Below, piece by piece: positions 9,671-18,351 of a stretch of 64,000 nt of DNA (its first letter is position 1; each line of letters begins with the position of its first letter). The notes below the pieces were generated by a model. The model made no database searches and was not told the origin of the DNA. It saw nothing but the letters and a program-made list of their open reading frames with translations. The position numbers were made by a program, and so were the translations under genes. Origin of the DNA: Streptococcus ruminicola (GTDB taxonomy: Bacteria; Bacillota; Bacilli; Lactobacillales; Streptococcaceae); contig NZ_CP046919.1 of the NCBI RefSeq assembly GCF_011387195.1, positions 186,001-250,000 on the forward strand, written 5' to 3'.

Positions 9671-10042
9671 TTAATTTTCTGTAGTAGTTTCATCATCTTT
9701 GTATTTCTCGTTGATTAAGTCATTTAGCATACCTGTTGCTAGCTTTGTCATTTTTTCCGAATCATCAATGGCTTTTTGCATTTTCTCAATCATCTCATCA
9801 TACTTAGCGATTTTCTCGCCAATTTCGTTAAATTTTTCGTTCTCAGCACGTCTCGGGAAATTTTCCTGATACACGACTTCTAGCGCTAATTTTTCAAGCT
9901 CTGCGTTTGAGAGCTCGATTTTGTCAGCTGGTAGCATGACGGGATAAAACGCACCGTCATCGTTGGTCAAAGTGACTTTCGTACCTTTAACCGTGCCGTC
10001 TGTTTCAAATTCCTGTGATTTCGAACTAAATTTTAGTTTCAT
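9671..10042 (-). CDS. DUF1366-type phage protein
   Basis: A 123-residue protein with a beta-rich N-terminus (KLKFSSKSQEFETDGTVKGTKVTLTNDD) and a long amphipathic helix at the C-terminus (FNEIGEKIAKYDEMIEKMQKAID). It matches the pattern of DUF1366 proteins that follow tail-fibre genes in streptococcal siphophages. Probably structural or fibre-associated; no enzymatic motif is seen. The start has AGGAGAAG upstream. Confidence 0.7.
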   Translation of the reverse strand: MKLKFSSKSQEFETDGTVKGTKVTLTNDDGAFYPVMLPADKIELSNAELEKLALEVVYQENFPRRAENEKFNEIGEKIAKYDEMIEKMQKAIDDSEKMTKLATGMLNDLINEKYKDDETTTEN

Positions 10043-10054
10043 ATCTTCTCCTTC

Positions 10055-12145
10055 CTATTCGCTCGGAAATGGGTCTGTTGTTATCCAAGTAGTGCTTGCA
10101 TATACACCAAGTGGTTTTGCAGTGGCTCGAATTGTAAAATCGATTTGCCCATTCGTTTTATAAAAAAGTCTACAGAAGCTTTCACCAGTCCACATTTGTG
10201 TACCAGTACCGCCACCCGCAAAACCAGCAGAAACAATAACTTCTGTTTTACAAGGGCGCCAACCAACTGGTATGGTTTCACTTGCAGTTCCAGAGCGAGA
10301 ATCAGTTGACGTAATTGTTGAATATAATGTGACTGACACCAAATTTCCGACACGTCTAGCTTGTAATGCTAATCCATACGGACCAGCTAGTGTAGCGCTG
10401 TACACTTTTGTCTGATTGACTGCCGTAAATTCAGCTACTGAGTTTTGGATTGCGTAATACTTCCAATCGTTCCATTGTCCGCCTGCTTGTACACGAAAGG
10501 CAGAAATGGCGCCGTAAAAATCAATAGCCTCTTGTAAAACAAAGCCGTTATTATTTGTATGTTTAGTTACACGAATATACCTCCAGCTATGTGCGCCACT
10601 ACCCGTAGGAGCATGTAAAAGATTGTTCCCATTGTAAAATCCAGGTTCTGTAGCATTATTTAAATCACTACCATCTGCCAATTTTATAGCTGTGCCATTA
10701 TTTGCTGTTAGCTGATGGTGCTGAATAGGCTTGTTGTTAAAGTAATACTGCCAATCGCTATCTACTGCGTTAGTATGTTCAGGAATTTTACCAAAGCCAA
10801 AAGCTGTCGGCGCTTTAGCGGTGTGGACAACTTCCGTTCCGATGCTGTCACTATGTGAGGCACTTGTAAATAAGTCCGATACCGTTCCGACTACTTCCCA
10901 TGATTGAGCGCCCGAAAACGTACCAGAAAGATTTGCATTTGAGTTGACTAACTCACTTTGAGTAGTCCAAACACCACTTGCTGAACCATTGTTAGCTGTG
11001 TATTCCGTGCCTGTCAATGGTCTTGTCTTGAAGTTTAGCGTCATCTTATTCTTCTGTACGCCTCCGACCATTAAAGGCGATATGCGAACTGTACGAATTA
11101 CTGTGAGTGTTGTCTTGTCTGCACCCGAACGAACCAGTGTAAAACCAATCAATGGCGCTGAGTATTCTATCACTTCGATTTCTACTTCTTTACTATCTGA
11201 CCAACGCCCACGACTATCTTGTACGCTTGCTCTAACTGTTGCCGTACCGTTAAATTTAAGCAATCCAAAACTACCACCATTGTCAGTTACAGTCATGTTC
11301 TTACCGACTATTTCTGCTTTGTAACCTGTTACAGTCGAATTATAAGCACCATCTGCACCGTTAAAGGTAACTGTCGGTTGTGATAAAACTTCCACAAACG
11401 TATTTTCTTGTGTAAACACGTTACCAACAACAGAATTTCCTTCTGCTAACGTCACATCAGTAAAAGTCGGCTTAATACTGTCTGGGACGTTTAGAGTAAG
11501 CCTGCATGTAGCAGAGCCAATTTTAGTAGAGCCATTGTAAGTGTCTACTGTAATATTGCCCCAATCGCTTGTTTTGTTAGGCATGGCTGTCGCTAAATTT
11601 AGCGGCGGTGTCCAGCTTACAGACGCCCCGACACCAGTTGCAATTGTGCCATTTAGAGCACCAAAATTGTATTTAACGGTGTGAGTAAAACTGCTAACCT
11701 TGCGATTAATGTTGATAGTCATTGCACTGCCAAGCGTACCAGTCATGTCGCTGACTGAACTAGCTCGCGGTATGTCTGGTAATCTAAAATCAAAAGCGAC
11801 CATAGCAGACCCGTAACCGCCTGTATTAAGCCCTACAGATAGTTTGATACCAACGGTTTTAGTACCGTCATTATTGTGACCAATGGTGTACGTATGGTCA
11901 AAAATTTTCTGTGTTGAATTAGTGCCGATATTGATAGCTGGGTGCTCAATAGCACCACCACCATTAATAGTGATAGTTACGTCACTAGTTACACCCCACA
12001 TTGACGCATAGCCATTTGTATGCAAGTAACCAGTTACATGTACGTTACTGCTATTGCCTGCGATATTCGGCTCGCCAGACCTTTCAGCGCGCAACTCAAG
12101 CGTCATATTGTGACCGTATGAGCCACTAAATGTAGCTGTTGCCAT
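10055..12145 (-). CDS. DUF859-family tail/baseplate protein
   Basis: A 696-residue beta-rich protein with the DUF859 N-terminus (MATATFSGSYGHNMTLELRA...) known from streptococcal phage virion proteins. The body looks like tandem Ig-like or fibronectin-like strands (residues 130-450). The C-terminal third, after residue 470 (DSDWQYYFNNKPIQHHQLT...), resembles a fibre tip with GxYN and WRYIRVT motifs typical of carbohydrate-binding or trimeric fibre heads. It is probably part of the host-recognition apparatus at the tail tip. No catalytic motif is visible. It is followed closely by DUF1366 and small genes. Confidence 0.75.
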   Translation of the reverse strand: MATATFSGSYGHNMTLELRAERSGEPNIAGNSSNVHVTGYLHTNGYASMWGVTSDVTITINGGGAIEHPAINIGTNSTQKIFDHTYTIGHNNDGTKTVGIKLSVGLNTGGYGSAMVAFDFRLPDIPRASSVSDMTGTLGSAMTININRKVSSFTHTVKYNFGALNGTIATGVGASVSWTPPLNLATAMPNKTSDWGNITVDTYNGSTKIGSATCRLTLNVPDSIKPTFTDVTLAEGNSVVGNVFTQENTFVEVLSQPTVTFNGADGAYNSTVTGYKAEIVGKNMTVTDNGGSFGLLKFNGTATVRASVQDSRGRWSDSKEVEIEVIEYSAPLIGFTLVRSGADKTTLTVIRTVRISPLMVGGVQKNKMTLNFKTRPLTGTEYTANNGSASGVWTTQSELVNSNANLSGTFSGAQSWEVVGTVSDLFTSASHSDSIGTEVVHTAKAPTAFGFGKIPEHTNAVDSDWQYYFNNKPIQHHQLTANNGTAIKLADGSDLNNATEPGFYNGNNLLHAPTGSGAHSWRYIRVTKHTNNNGFVLQEAIDFYGAISAFRVQAGGQWNDWKYYAIQNSVAEFTAVNQTKVYSATLAGPYGLALQARRVGNLVSVTLYSTITSTDSRSGTASETIPVGWRPCKTEVIVSAGFAGGGTGTQMWTGESFCRLFYKTNGQIDFTIRATAKPLGVYASTTWITTDPFPSE

Positions 12146-12157
12146 TCTCTCTCCCTT

Positions 12158-13708
12158 CTACGCAAAATCTAAATAATGCGTGACGTTGATTGTTGCGTCA
12201 CCGCTGTATTGTTCTTCTCGATAACGTCCGATTTGCAACGTTTTAGTAAATACACCATTATCAATTTGTAAAGTACCTTGGCTAAAGTAAGCTACCTCTT
12301 TACCACCTGAGTAAAAACTTATACGGTCGTTATCAATGCGCAAACTAGTTGAATTACCTCGCTTACCGATAGATAAGCCATCATCTGAGTAATCCATGTA
12401 AGTATCAAGAAAGCTCCAATGAACCTTTTTATCTTCCCAGTCCTGAGACATTGCAACAATTCGCTTAGTGTTATCTATCAATTGTTGCTCTGCTTCTTTT
12501 TTGTCCTGGTCATTTGACTCCACATACGCTTGATATGAACTTGTCCACTTGTCAAGTTGGTCAATGCTTGCCTTAGCTTCCATTTCGGCACGTACCAGAG
12601 CTTCTTTCTCTGCCAGCGCATTAAGCTGTTGCTGTGTGAGCGCTTGGTCTGCTTTTGAGTCAATGTCAGATTGGACGTCTTCGGGTGCTAGGCTGTAATC
12701 GGTCGCAACGTTTCCACGTTCTAGCTTCAACTTCCCATCTTCGTACAATCGTGCTGAAACACGTATATATTTAATACTTGTGTTATTTGGAACAGTTATG
12801 TTATGTGTGTAATGCTGTAAACCAACTGTAGCTTGACCACCATTAGTAGGTCTATCGCCTATTTTTTTCTTATCTTCACCATAAAACTGCCAAGCTCTCC
12901 AAGAACCACCGCCTTCAGCAATAGTCACCCAACCTTGAAAAACAAACTGCTCTCCAGCAGTTACAGGGATAAAATCCGAAGTATATTCTTTGTTTGTGCT
13001 ATTTTGACCCCCGAGGCTTTCTGAATTCATAGAGATAAAACCCTTACTTGCCTTTGAGATAATATAAAGATTCCTACCGCCAACCTCAACACCTTTAGCA
13101 CCAACACCGCTATATTCCCAGACAATATCATTTGTACCGTCTGTGTAATACGTGATAGTACGCTTCCAGATGTACGTGCCATCAGGGGCTGCCATAGGAC
13201 TTGTTAAAGCACCAAAATTATTTTGGTCAGTGACAAGTGGTTGACCATTTTCGTCAAAAACCTGAGCGTCGTATACACGATAAGCGGTTGAAAATCCACT
13301 AGTCGATGACTGTTCAAGCTGAACATAAACTCTACCCTTGGTTTTTCCATTTGGGACCGTTAAAGTTCTTTCCCAAATTCCTAGTCCATCTTCACTGAGT
13401 TCTCCTGCCTGAGTAAGTGCTGCTAGACCATCAAATTGATGACCAGACGTTCTTTCTGTGTACCAGATACCGCCTTTAAGATTAATAGTCCCTTTTGTTT
13501 TTTGAGCAATAATCCTAACTGTATATTTTTTTCCGCTGACAACGTCAAACTCATTAGCAAAAGCATGGTCACGACCACCACAATCATAAACACCCAGCGG
13601 GTGCTTAGTTGCGGATAAGCCGTGCCAAAACGTTACCTCGGTTCGGTCAATCGCCTTCTCCGCTAGATTCACCAGAGTCATCTGACTCGTTGCTATCAAC
13701 TTGCTCAT
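12158..13708 (-). CDS. Phage minor tail / receptor-binding fibre protein
   Basis: A 516-residue protein with a beta-rich, carbohydrate-binding-module-like N-terminal half (GRDHAFANEFDVVSGKKYTVRI and a second similar module from about residue 215), a helical coiled-coil linker (residues 345-425), and a C-terminal segment (SIGKRGNSTSLRIDNDRISFYS) typical of phage minor structural proteins. Likely a fibre or adhesin at the tail tip. The start at 13708 follows GAGG by 6 bases and overlaps the end of the upstream acidic-protein gene by 62 bases; a later start is possible but has a weaker ribosome-binding site. Confidence 0.75.
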   Translation of the reverse strand: MSKLIATSQMTLVNLAEKAIDRTEVTFWHGLSATKHPLGVYDCGGRDHAFANEFDVVSGKKYTVRIIAQKTKGTINLKGGIWYTERTSGHQFDGLAALTQAGELSEDGLGIWERTLTVPNGKTKGRVYVQLEQSSTSGFSTAYRVYDAQVFDENGQPLVTDQNNFGALTSPMAAPDGTYIWKRTITYYTDGTNDIVWEYSGVGAKGVEVGGRNLYIISKASKGFISMNSESLGGQNSTNKEYTSDFIPVTAGEQFVFQGWVTIAEGGGSWRAWQFYGEDKKKIGDRPTNGGQATVGLQHYTHNITVPNNTSIKYIRVSARLYEDGKLKLERGNVATDYSLAPEDVQSDIDSKADQALTQQQLNALAEKEALVRAEMEAKASIDQLDKWTSSYQAYVESNDQDKKEAEQQLIDNTKRIVAMSQDWEDKKVHWSFLDTYMDYSDDGLSIGKRGNSTSLRIDNDRISFYSGGKEVAYFSQGTLQIDNGVFTKTLQIGRYREEQYSGDATINVTHYLDFA

Positions 13709-13865
13709 CTTCTACCTCTTCCTGTTTTTCGTCTCCGACCCAGCGATTAATATCAATCGCTAGCCCGTATGTGTTCCAAAGCACTCGAATGGCTTCGGAT
13801 TTAGTCTCAACAGGCACGTCAACGATTTGACGCTGTTCGGCAATAGTTACGTCCGCTTTAATCAT
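13647..13865 (-). CDS. Small acidic phage protein
   Basis: A 72-residue protein with a folded-looking N-terminus (MIKADVTIAEQRQIVDVPVETKSEAIRVLW) and a very acidic Ser/Glu/Asp tail (residues 46-72). It lies in the tail-fibre operon with good upstream spacing (GGAAGGAG) and its 3' end overlaps the next gene in another frame. The function is unknown; it could be a chaperone or small baseplate component. Confidence 0.6.
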   Translation of the reverse strand: MIKADVTIAEQRQIVDVPVETKSEAIRVLWNTYGLAIDINRWVGDEKQEEVEDEQVDSNESDDSGESSGEGD

Positions 13866-13882
13866 GTTTTAGTCTCCTTCCA

Positions 13883-15007
13883 TTATTCCCAAACTTCGCA
13901 TTTAAAATCGGCTTTAGCGCTGACTTCGCTTGCTGAAACTGTGATAGATTTACCAGTTTTATAAGCGTTGCCCGAACCGCCAAAATTAGTGCTCATGACA
14001 CCGTTCTTGTCGTATTTAGCCCATTTGTAAGTCTTAGTCTTGTCTGAGCCGTCTGCGTCCAATTCTTCACCATTACGGAAAAGACGTGCTTTCATGACCG
14101 TTGACCCTTGACCGTTCTTGAAAATGTAACCAGCGCTAGACTCAAGATGTAGACTGATTGGGTCGGACATATCAACGATTGTACATAGACCTGTTGTTTT
14201 TTGGTTGTTAAGACCACCCGTTTTATTAATACATACGACCTTAAATGTTTGTGCATTAATGACAACTGCTGGTGTGACTGTAAGCACGCCTTGCCCTGTT
14301 GTGTTAGTGCCTGGTGCCACGTTAGGCGTTTGACCCGCTGTTGTGCTAGAACATAAGTGCCAACCAATACCACCATCAGCATCATAACCAGGAGCTTTAT
14401 CGCTAGTAACAGTAGTATCTTGATAGAAGAATTTGAATTGTTTGTTATCGTTAGTTAACACATTACCACGATAAAGGTCTGCATTGACTGTAAGACTTGC
14501 TGGTAAGTTATTACGGAAAGTACTTCCGTTTCCTGCATACACGTTTAGGATTTGAGTCTCTTTACCAACAGATGTAACGAACAAGTCAATTTGCGCTTGG
14601 AACTGCACGTCTAAGCCTGTTACTGGGTCTTTCCATGTACCGCTAGCTTCATAGCGTCGTGACCCTTTGTTAGCGTCAACATTGACCTTAGTCGTCAAAT
14701 TCTCATTATGACTTCCTGACAAATATTGGTTATCCGTGTTAGTAGTTGACGTGATTTCCGTTTTAGTCGCACCGTCAACCACATACCAGCGTACCTTACC
14801 AGTGTTGTTAAGGATTGTAGCCGTTGACCCTGCCTTAGTAAGGTTAAGTGTCAATGTTTGAGCGCTAGAAGCGTATGACGGATTATAACCGCCTGACGTT
14901 TGACTATAGACCTGCGTTGTTGGCTTGTTAGCTGTGATAAACGCATTCAAAACAGGCGCGTCTGATAGGTCTACGACTGTGATTTGACCTGCTGCAATAA
15001 TTCCCAT
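13883..15007 (-). CDS. Ig-like repeat tail protein
   Basis: A 374-residue beta-sandwich protein. At least two related modules are visible: around residues 155-235 (YAGNGSTFRNNLPASLTVNA... then WHLCSS) and residues 290-374 (SSAGYIFKNGQGSTVMKARLFRNG... then FKCEVWE). The same module pattern occurs at the C-terminus of the adjacent upstream Tal-like protein. Modules of this kind decorate virions and may bind cell-surface carbohydrates. It lies within the tail operon. No enzymatic motif is seen; exact function is unknown. Confidence 0.7.
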   Translation of the reverse strand: MGIIAAGQITVVDLSDAPVLNAFITANKPTTQVYSQTSGGYNPSYASSAQTLTLNLTKAGSTATILNNTGKVRWYVVDGATKTEITSTTNTDNQYLSGSHNENLTTKVNVDANKGSRRYEASGTWKDPVTGLDVQFQAQIDLFVTSVGKETQILNVYAGNGSTFRNNLPASLTVNADLYRGNVLTNDNKQFKFFYQDTTVTSDKAPGYDADGGIGWHLCSSTTAGQTPNVAPGTNTTGQGVLTVTPAVVINAQTFKVVCINKTGGLNNQKTTGLCTIVDMSDPISLHLESSAGYIFKNGQGSTVMKARLFRNGEELDADGSDKTKTYKWAKYDKNGVMSTNFGGSGNAYKTGKSITVSASEVSAKADFKCEVWE

Positions 15008-15033
15008 GATTAATTCTCCTTTTTTCTTTTTCC

Positions 15034-16785
15034 TTAAACTTGTTTTCCTATGTACTCAATTTCGCAAGAAAATGTGGCTCGTCTAAAGACGTCTTCCTGC
15101 GTAATTCTTATTGATTTCTGTGAATATGAATGGTCGGCGTTCCAGTGCTCGTCTGGTGTTTCGTCGTCATTCGTTTTGGTCCAGATGTAACTAAACTCTG
15201 TTCCATCTTTATCGATTTCCTTATTTCCACGCCACAAAGTAGCTGTCAGCGTGCTTGCTATGACGCCGTTCTTGAACGTATTTCCGTTTGACGTCATGAC
15301 TTTCAACTCAATCTGCTCGACAAGGTTTGCCAACGTGATTTCCGTCGTTGCCACTTCCGTATTCCCGACATAGCCAGACACGGTTAAAACAGCTGTGTCG
15401 TCTATGTCTTTGGCTTTGACAAGATACTGCATTCCGACTGTGACCACGCCATCAAGCGCCCAACGCCATGAGACGTCAGTAGTAAAAGGCTTACCACCAT
15501 TATAAAGCCGTGGTTGAACCAAACTTTCGCCTTCGTTATTTTTAAAAGTGACTCCGCCAGTGGTCGTTAGCTCGATCGTGTAAGGTAACCTGTCTTCAAC
15601 CGCTCTATCAATGCGTGATTGCAAAGCCGATGTCGGTTTATTGTCAATTTTTCGATAGTTCGTAAATACGATTGAGTTGTTATTTGGGTTATCAAAACTG
15701 ATAATCATTTCCGATACACGAGCTTCAAGCGCCAAACCACCCGCAAAGTTGTTATCAATGATTTTGACTGTATCTCCCAAAGCCAAATCGCTATAATTGC
15801 CGATAAACTTCGATTGAACACTAGCTGTGTAAGTTATCAACGGATAAGCATATTGTTTCAGCGTACGCAACGCATAGGCCTTCAAGTCATTTATGTTTTC
15901 GTACTCAGTGCTAAAATCTTTACGTATCCAGTTGTCTTGTCCTTCCGCTCGCATAGTAGCTCGGTAGCGATTCATAGCGAGCGGAGCATATAAGCAAGGG
16001 TTTCCTTTGCGACTGTAAAATTCTTCGATGCCATCTGCGTTTTTTTCGGAAATTTCGACATCATTTAAGCTCAAACCATCTTTACCAGTGAACACACCTG
16101 CATTAAACATCTGTGTTTTATCGCTGTTGACTTGCACACCTTTTAGATCGTTGTCGTAATAAAGAATGACGTCGTTTCGAATCTTGCCAATGCCGTGATG
16201 CGTTTCATCCGCCTTTTGATAAACATTGATGACGATACGCTTATACGTACCGTCACGATTGAGTTCTGTTTTAAATTCAAATTCAGCGTCAAAATTCGAC
16301 ATCAGCGACTGTAAACGCGCCATTTTGGTTTCTTGCGAATCAAAAGTCAATGTACGCTTGCGGTCCGATATTTCGTTGTAACCAAGCTCAACCGCTGCGA
16401 ATGATAGCAAATCCATGTGATTTAAATACCATTCAATCGTTTGAGCACCACCAGCGCTAAATGGATTAGCGTATTCAAGTGCATATTCGAGGTTAGTGTT
16501 GTTGCACGTAAGCTGAATATTAAAGTCATCTTCTTGCAGCGTGGCGATGTAAAACACTTGATGAGAACCGTTGGCGTAAAACGACACAAAGCATTCGTCA
16601 TTGATAAGTTTGATGTCCTCATGTAGTTTGCCGTTTGAAAACTTCGGAATCGCAAAATCAAACGTACTTGTGGCTTGTTCAAGATACGGATGCCATGTAC
16701 TGTTCGTATAGTGGAGCATGTCTGGAATATCATTGTTTAAAGCAATGATTTTGCGCATTTGATTATCGTGAATCCAAATTTGCAT
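15034..16785 (-). CDS. Tail-associated (Tal/tail spike-like) baseplate protein
   Basis: A 583-residue protein in the position of the tail tip hub (Tal, gp27-like), directly after Dit and with its start abutting the Dit stop. The N-terminal 370 residues have the prophage endopeptidase/Tal-like fold (MQIWIHDNQMRKIIALNND...TSTFDFAIPKF; later IDNNFAGGLALEARVSEM). The C-terminal 180 residues add one or two Ig-like modules (VTFKNNEGESLVQPRLYNGG; SNGNTFKNGVIASTLTATLWRG). No lysin motif is visible, so peptidoglycan-degrading activity seems to reside in the tape measure protein instead. Confidence 0.82.
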   Translation of the reverse strand: MQIWIHDNQMRKIIALNNDIPDMLHYTNSTWHPYLEQATSTFDFAIPKFSNGKLHEDIKLINDECFVSFYANGSHQVFYIATLQEDDFNIQLTCNNTNLEYALEYANPFSAGGAQTIEWYLNHMDLLSFAAVELGYNEISDRKRTLTFDSQETKMARLQSLMSNFDAEFEFKTELNRDGTYKRIVINVYQKADETHHGIGKIRNDVILYYDNDLKGVQVNSDKTQMFNAGVFTGKDGLSLNDVEISEKNADGIEEFYSRKGNPCLYAPLAMNRYRATMRAEGQDNWIRKDFSTEYENINDLKAYALRTLKQYAYPLITYTASVQSKFIGNYSDLALGDTVKIIDNNFAGGLALEARVSEMIISFDNPNNNSIVFTNYRKIDNKPTSALQSRIDRAVEDRLPYTIELTTTGGVTFKNNEGESLVQPRLYNGGKPFTTDVSWRWALDGVVTVGMQYLVKAKDIDDTAVLTVSGYVGNTEVATTEITLANLVEQIELKVMTSNGNTFKNGVIASTLTATLWRGNKEIDKDGTEFSYIWTKTNDDETPDEHWNADHSYSQKSIRITQEDVFRRATFSCEIEYIGKQV

Positions 16786-18351
16786 CTAAACACTCCTTTC
16801 GTACCACGTCACCTCAATATCTGGTTCTTTTTCAATCCAGCTCGAAAAGTAAATATCGATTTCGGTCTCACCTGTTTCAATACCAAACGGCTCAGCCAAA
16901 TAAGCCAAGCCGTCCATTGTTGGTAGATTGTCAAGATAGGTTTTGCCTTTTGCCATGTCTACCTCTAACACCGAACCCATGCGGTAACGATTTGGAATGT
17001 CTTCCCACCCGTCAATGTAATCTTTACGATAAACAATGCTATCTAAATACATATGTGTGACTTGTGGACTTGTGCCCATATCACCAAAAAAGACGTGAAT
17101 CTTAGCAGATTTACGTCCTTTAATTTCTGGCACTTTTACTCGTGGATAAGACCCCCACCAAAACACTTGGATTTCATCGTCTCTGCGTTGCAAGTCTGAC
17201 CAGCCTCGCTCTGCATTAAATGGATTTTGACTATCCAAATGCGTCCCTGTGAACGTCCAACGCAACGGCATGCGGTACCCACCTTTGCCATCCGAAACCA
17301 TAAAATTGTATTCGCAACCGAGACCGCCTGCACGTTTGAATGTTTCGACTCCGTACAAGAATTTACCTTCTGTGTCTGAAACACAAATTTTCATGAAACC
17401 GTATTGGTTAGCTGAGCCAAGCCAAAAGATTTGACGCCACCAAAAATACTCGTTTAGCGAGCCTTTCTCACCATTGCTATCTGCTGGAATTTCCCAAGTA
17501 ATCGAACCGCCTCTGTTGCCTTTGGTTCCAGTTCCTCTATCAGCCAAAGCGATGTGAGGACGTCCCCAAGCGCCGTCAAGAAACAATGTCCCGTTGATAT
17601 CTTGGCTTGTATCGTTCAAGATAGCCACATTTCTCTGACCGTCTTCAAAACCTTGTGTAATTCGATTGTTTGAAACGTAATCGAACAAGATTTCAGATTT
17701 CTTGATATTCTTACCATCTGCTTCTTCTGGATTGCCGATTTCATAGGCTTCCGTAGCACTTTTGATAATACTGACCCAACCGTTTTCCGAATTGTGCTTA
17801 ATCCTAAATTTTGGATAAGCAGTAGCTGAGCCAAAATTGTTTAATTTAACTTTATAGTGATCATTACTAATTTTTGTAATCGAACCGTAGCGACTATTGT
17901 TCGTATTGTCAACTAAGCACTGTGTTTGGCTTTCAGCATACGATTTTGGAATATCAAACGTGATTGATAGTGTAGCCGTCGGTGGTGACGTGCTGTTATC
18001 GGTTGTTAATGTCGGTTGACCACTTGGAATAGCTTCCCAGATTTTGTCTGGTTCATCTCCAAAAATCAGACGTTTAGGTTCAAACACATTCAAAAAGCCA
18101 CCAATTTTATTGGCGACTTCGTTGAAATATGCGTTGCTTCCAGTCAGCTTGAGAGAGATTGAAATCTGCTTGACTGAAAGCGTGTTGTATAAAAATTGTT
18201 GACCATAGCGGTGATTGCCTTGGTCGAGATAGGTATTGTTAAAGTTAGCTGCAACATTGCGGTTAACGTCAACCGTAACGGCTTGACCATCTAACTCATT
18301 TAAAGCCTCTAGCCAGTCTACGTCGTTATACTTGATAGAAATACCTGTCAA
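16786..18351 (-). CDS. Distal tail protein (Dit)
   Basis: A 521-residue Dit-like protein that forms the hexameric ring joining the tail tube to the baseplate. The N-terminal sequence (SIKYNDVDWLEALNELDG, then QQFLYNTLSVKQISISLKL and the FGDEPDKIWEA stretch) is typical of the Sipho_tail family. At 521 residues it is longer than minimal Dits, with an inserted galectin/CBM-like region (about residues 150-400) that may bind host saccharides. The start overlaps the tape-measure stop by 4 bases (ATGA). Confidence 0.82.
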   Translation of the reverse strand: MTGISIKYNDVDWLEALNELDGQAVTVDVNRNVAANFNNTYLDQGNHRYGQQFLYNTLSVKQISISLKLTGSNAYFNEVANKIGGFLNVFEPKRLIFGDEPDKIWEAIPSGQPTLTTDNSTSPPTATLSITFDIPKSYAESQTQCLVDNTNNSRYGSITKISNDHYKVKLNNFGSATAYPKFRIKHNSENGWVSIIKSATEAYEIGNPEEADGKNIKKSEILFDYVSNNRITQGFEDGQRNVAILNDTSQDINGTLFLDGAWGRPHIALADRGTGTKGNRGGSITWEIPADSNGEKGSLNEYFWWRQIFWLGSANQYGFMKICVSDTEGKFLYGVETFKRAGGLGCEYNFMVSDGKGGYRMPLRWTFTGTHLDSQNPFNAERGWSDLQRRDDEIQVFWWGSYPRVKVPEIKGRKSAKIHVFFGDMGTSPQVTHMYLDSIVYRKDYIDGWEDIPNRYRMGSVLEVDMAKGKTYLDNLPTMDGLAYLAEPFGIETGETEIDIYFSSWIEKEPDIEVTWYERSV

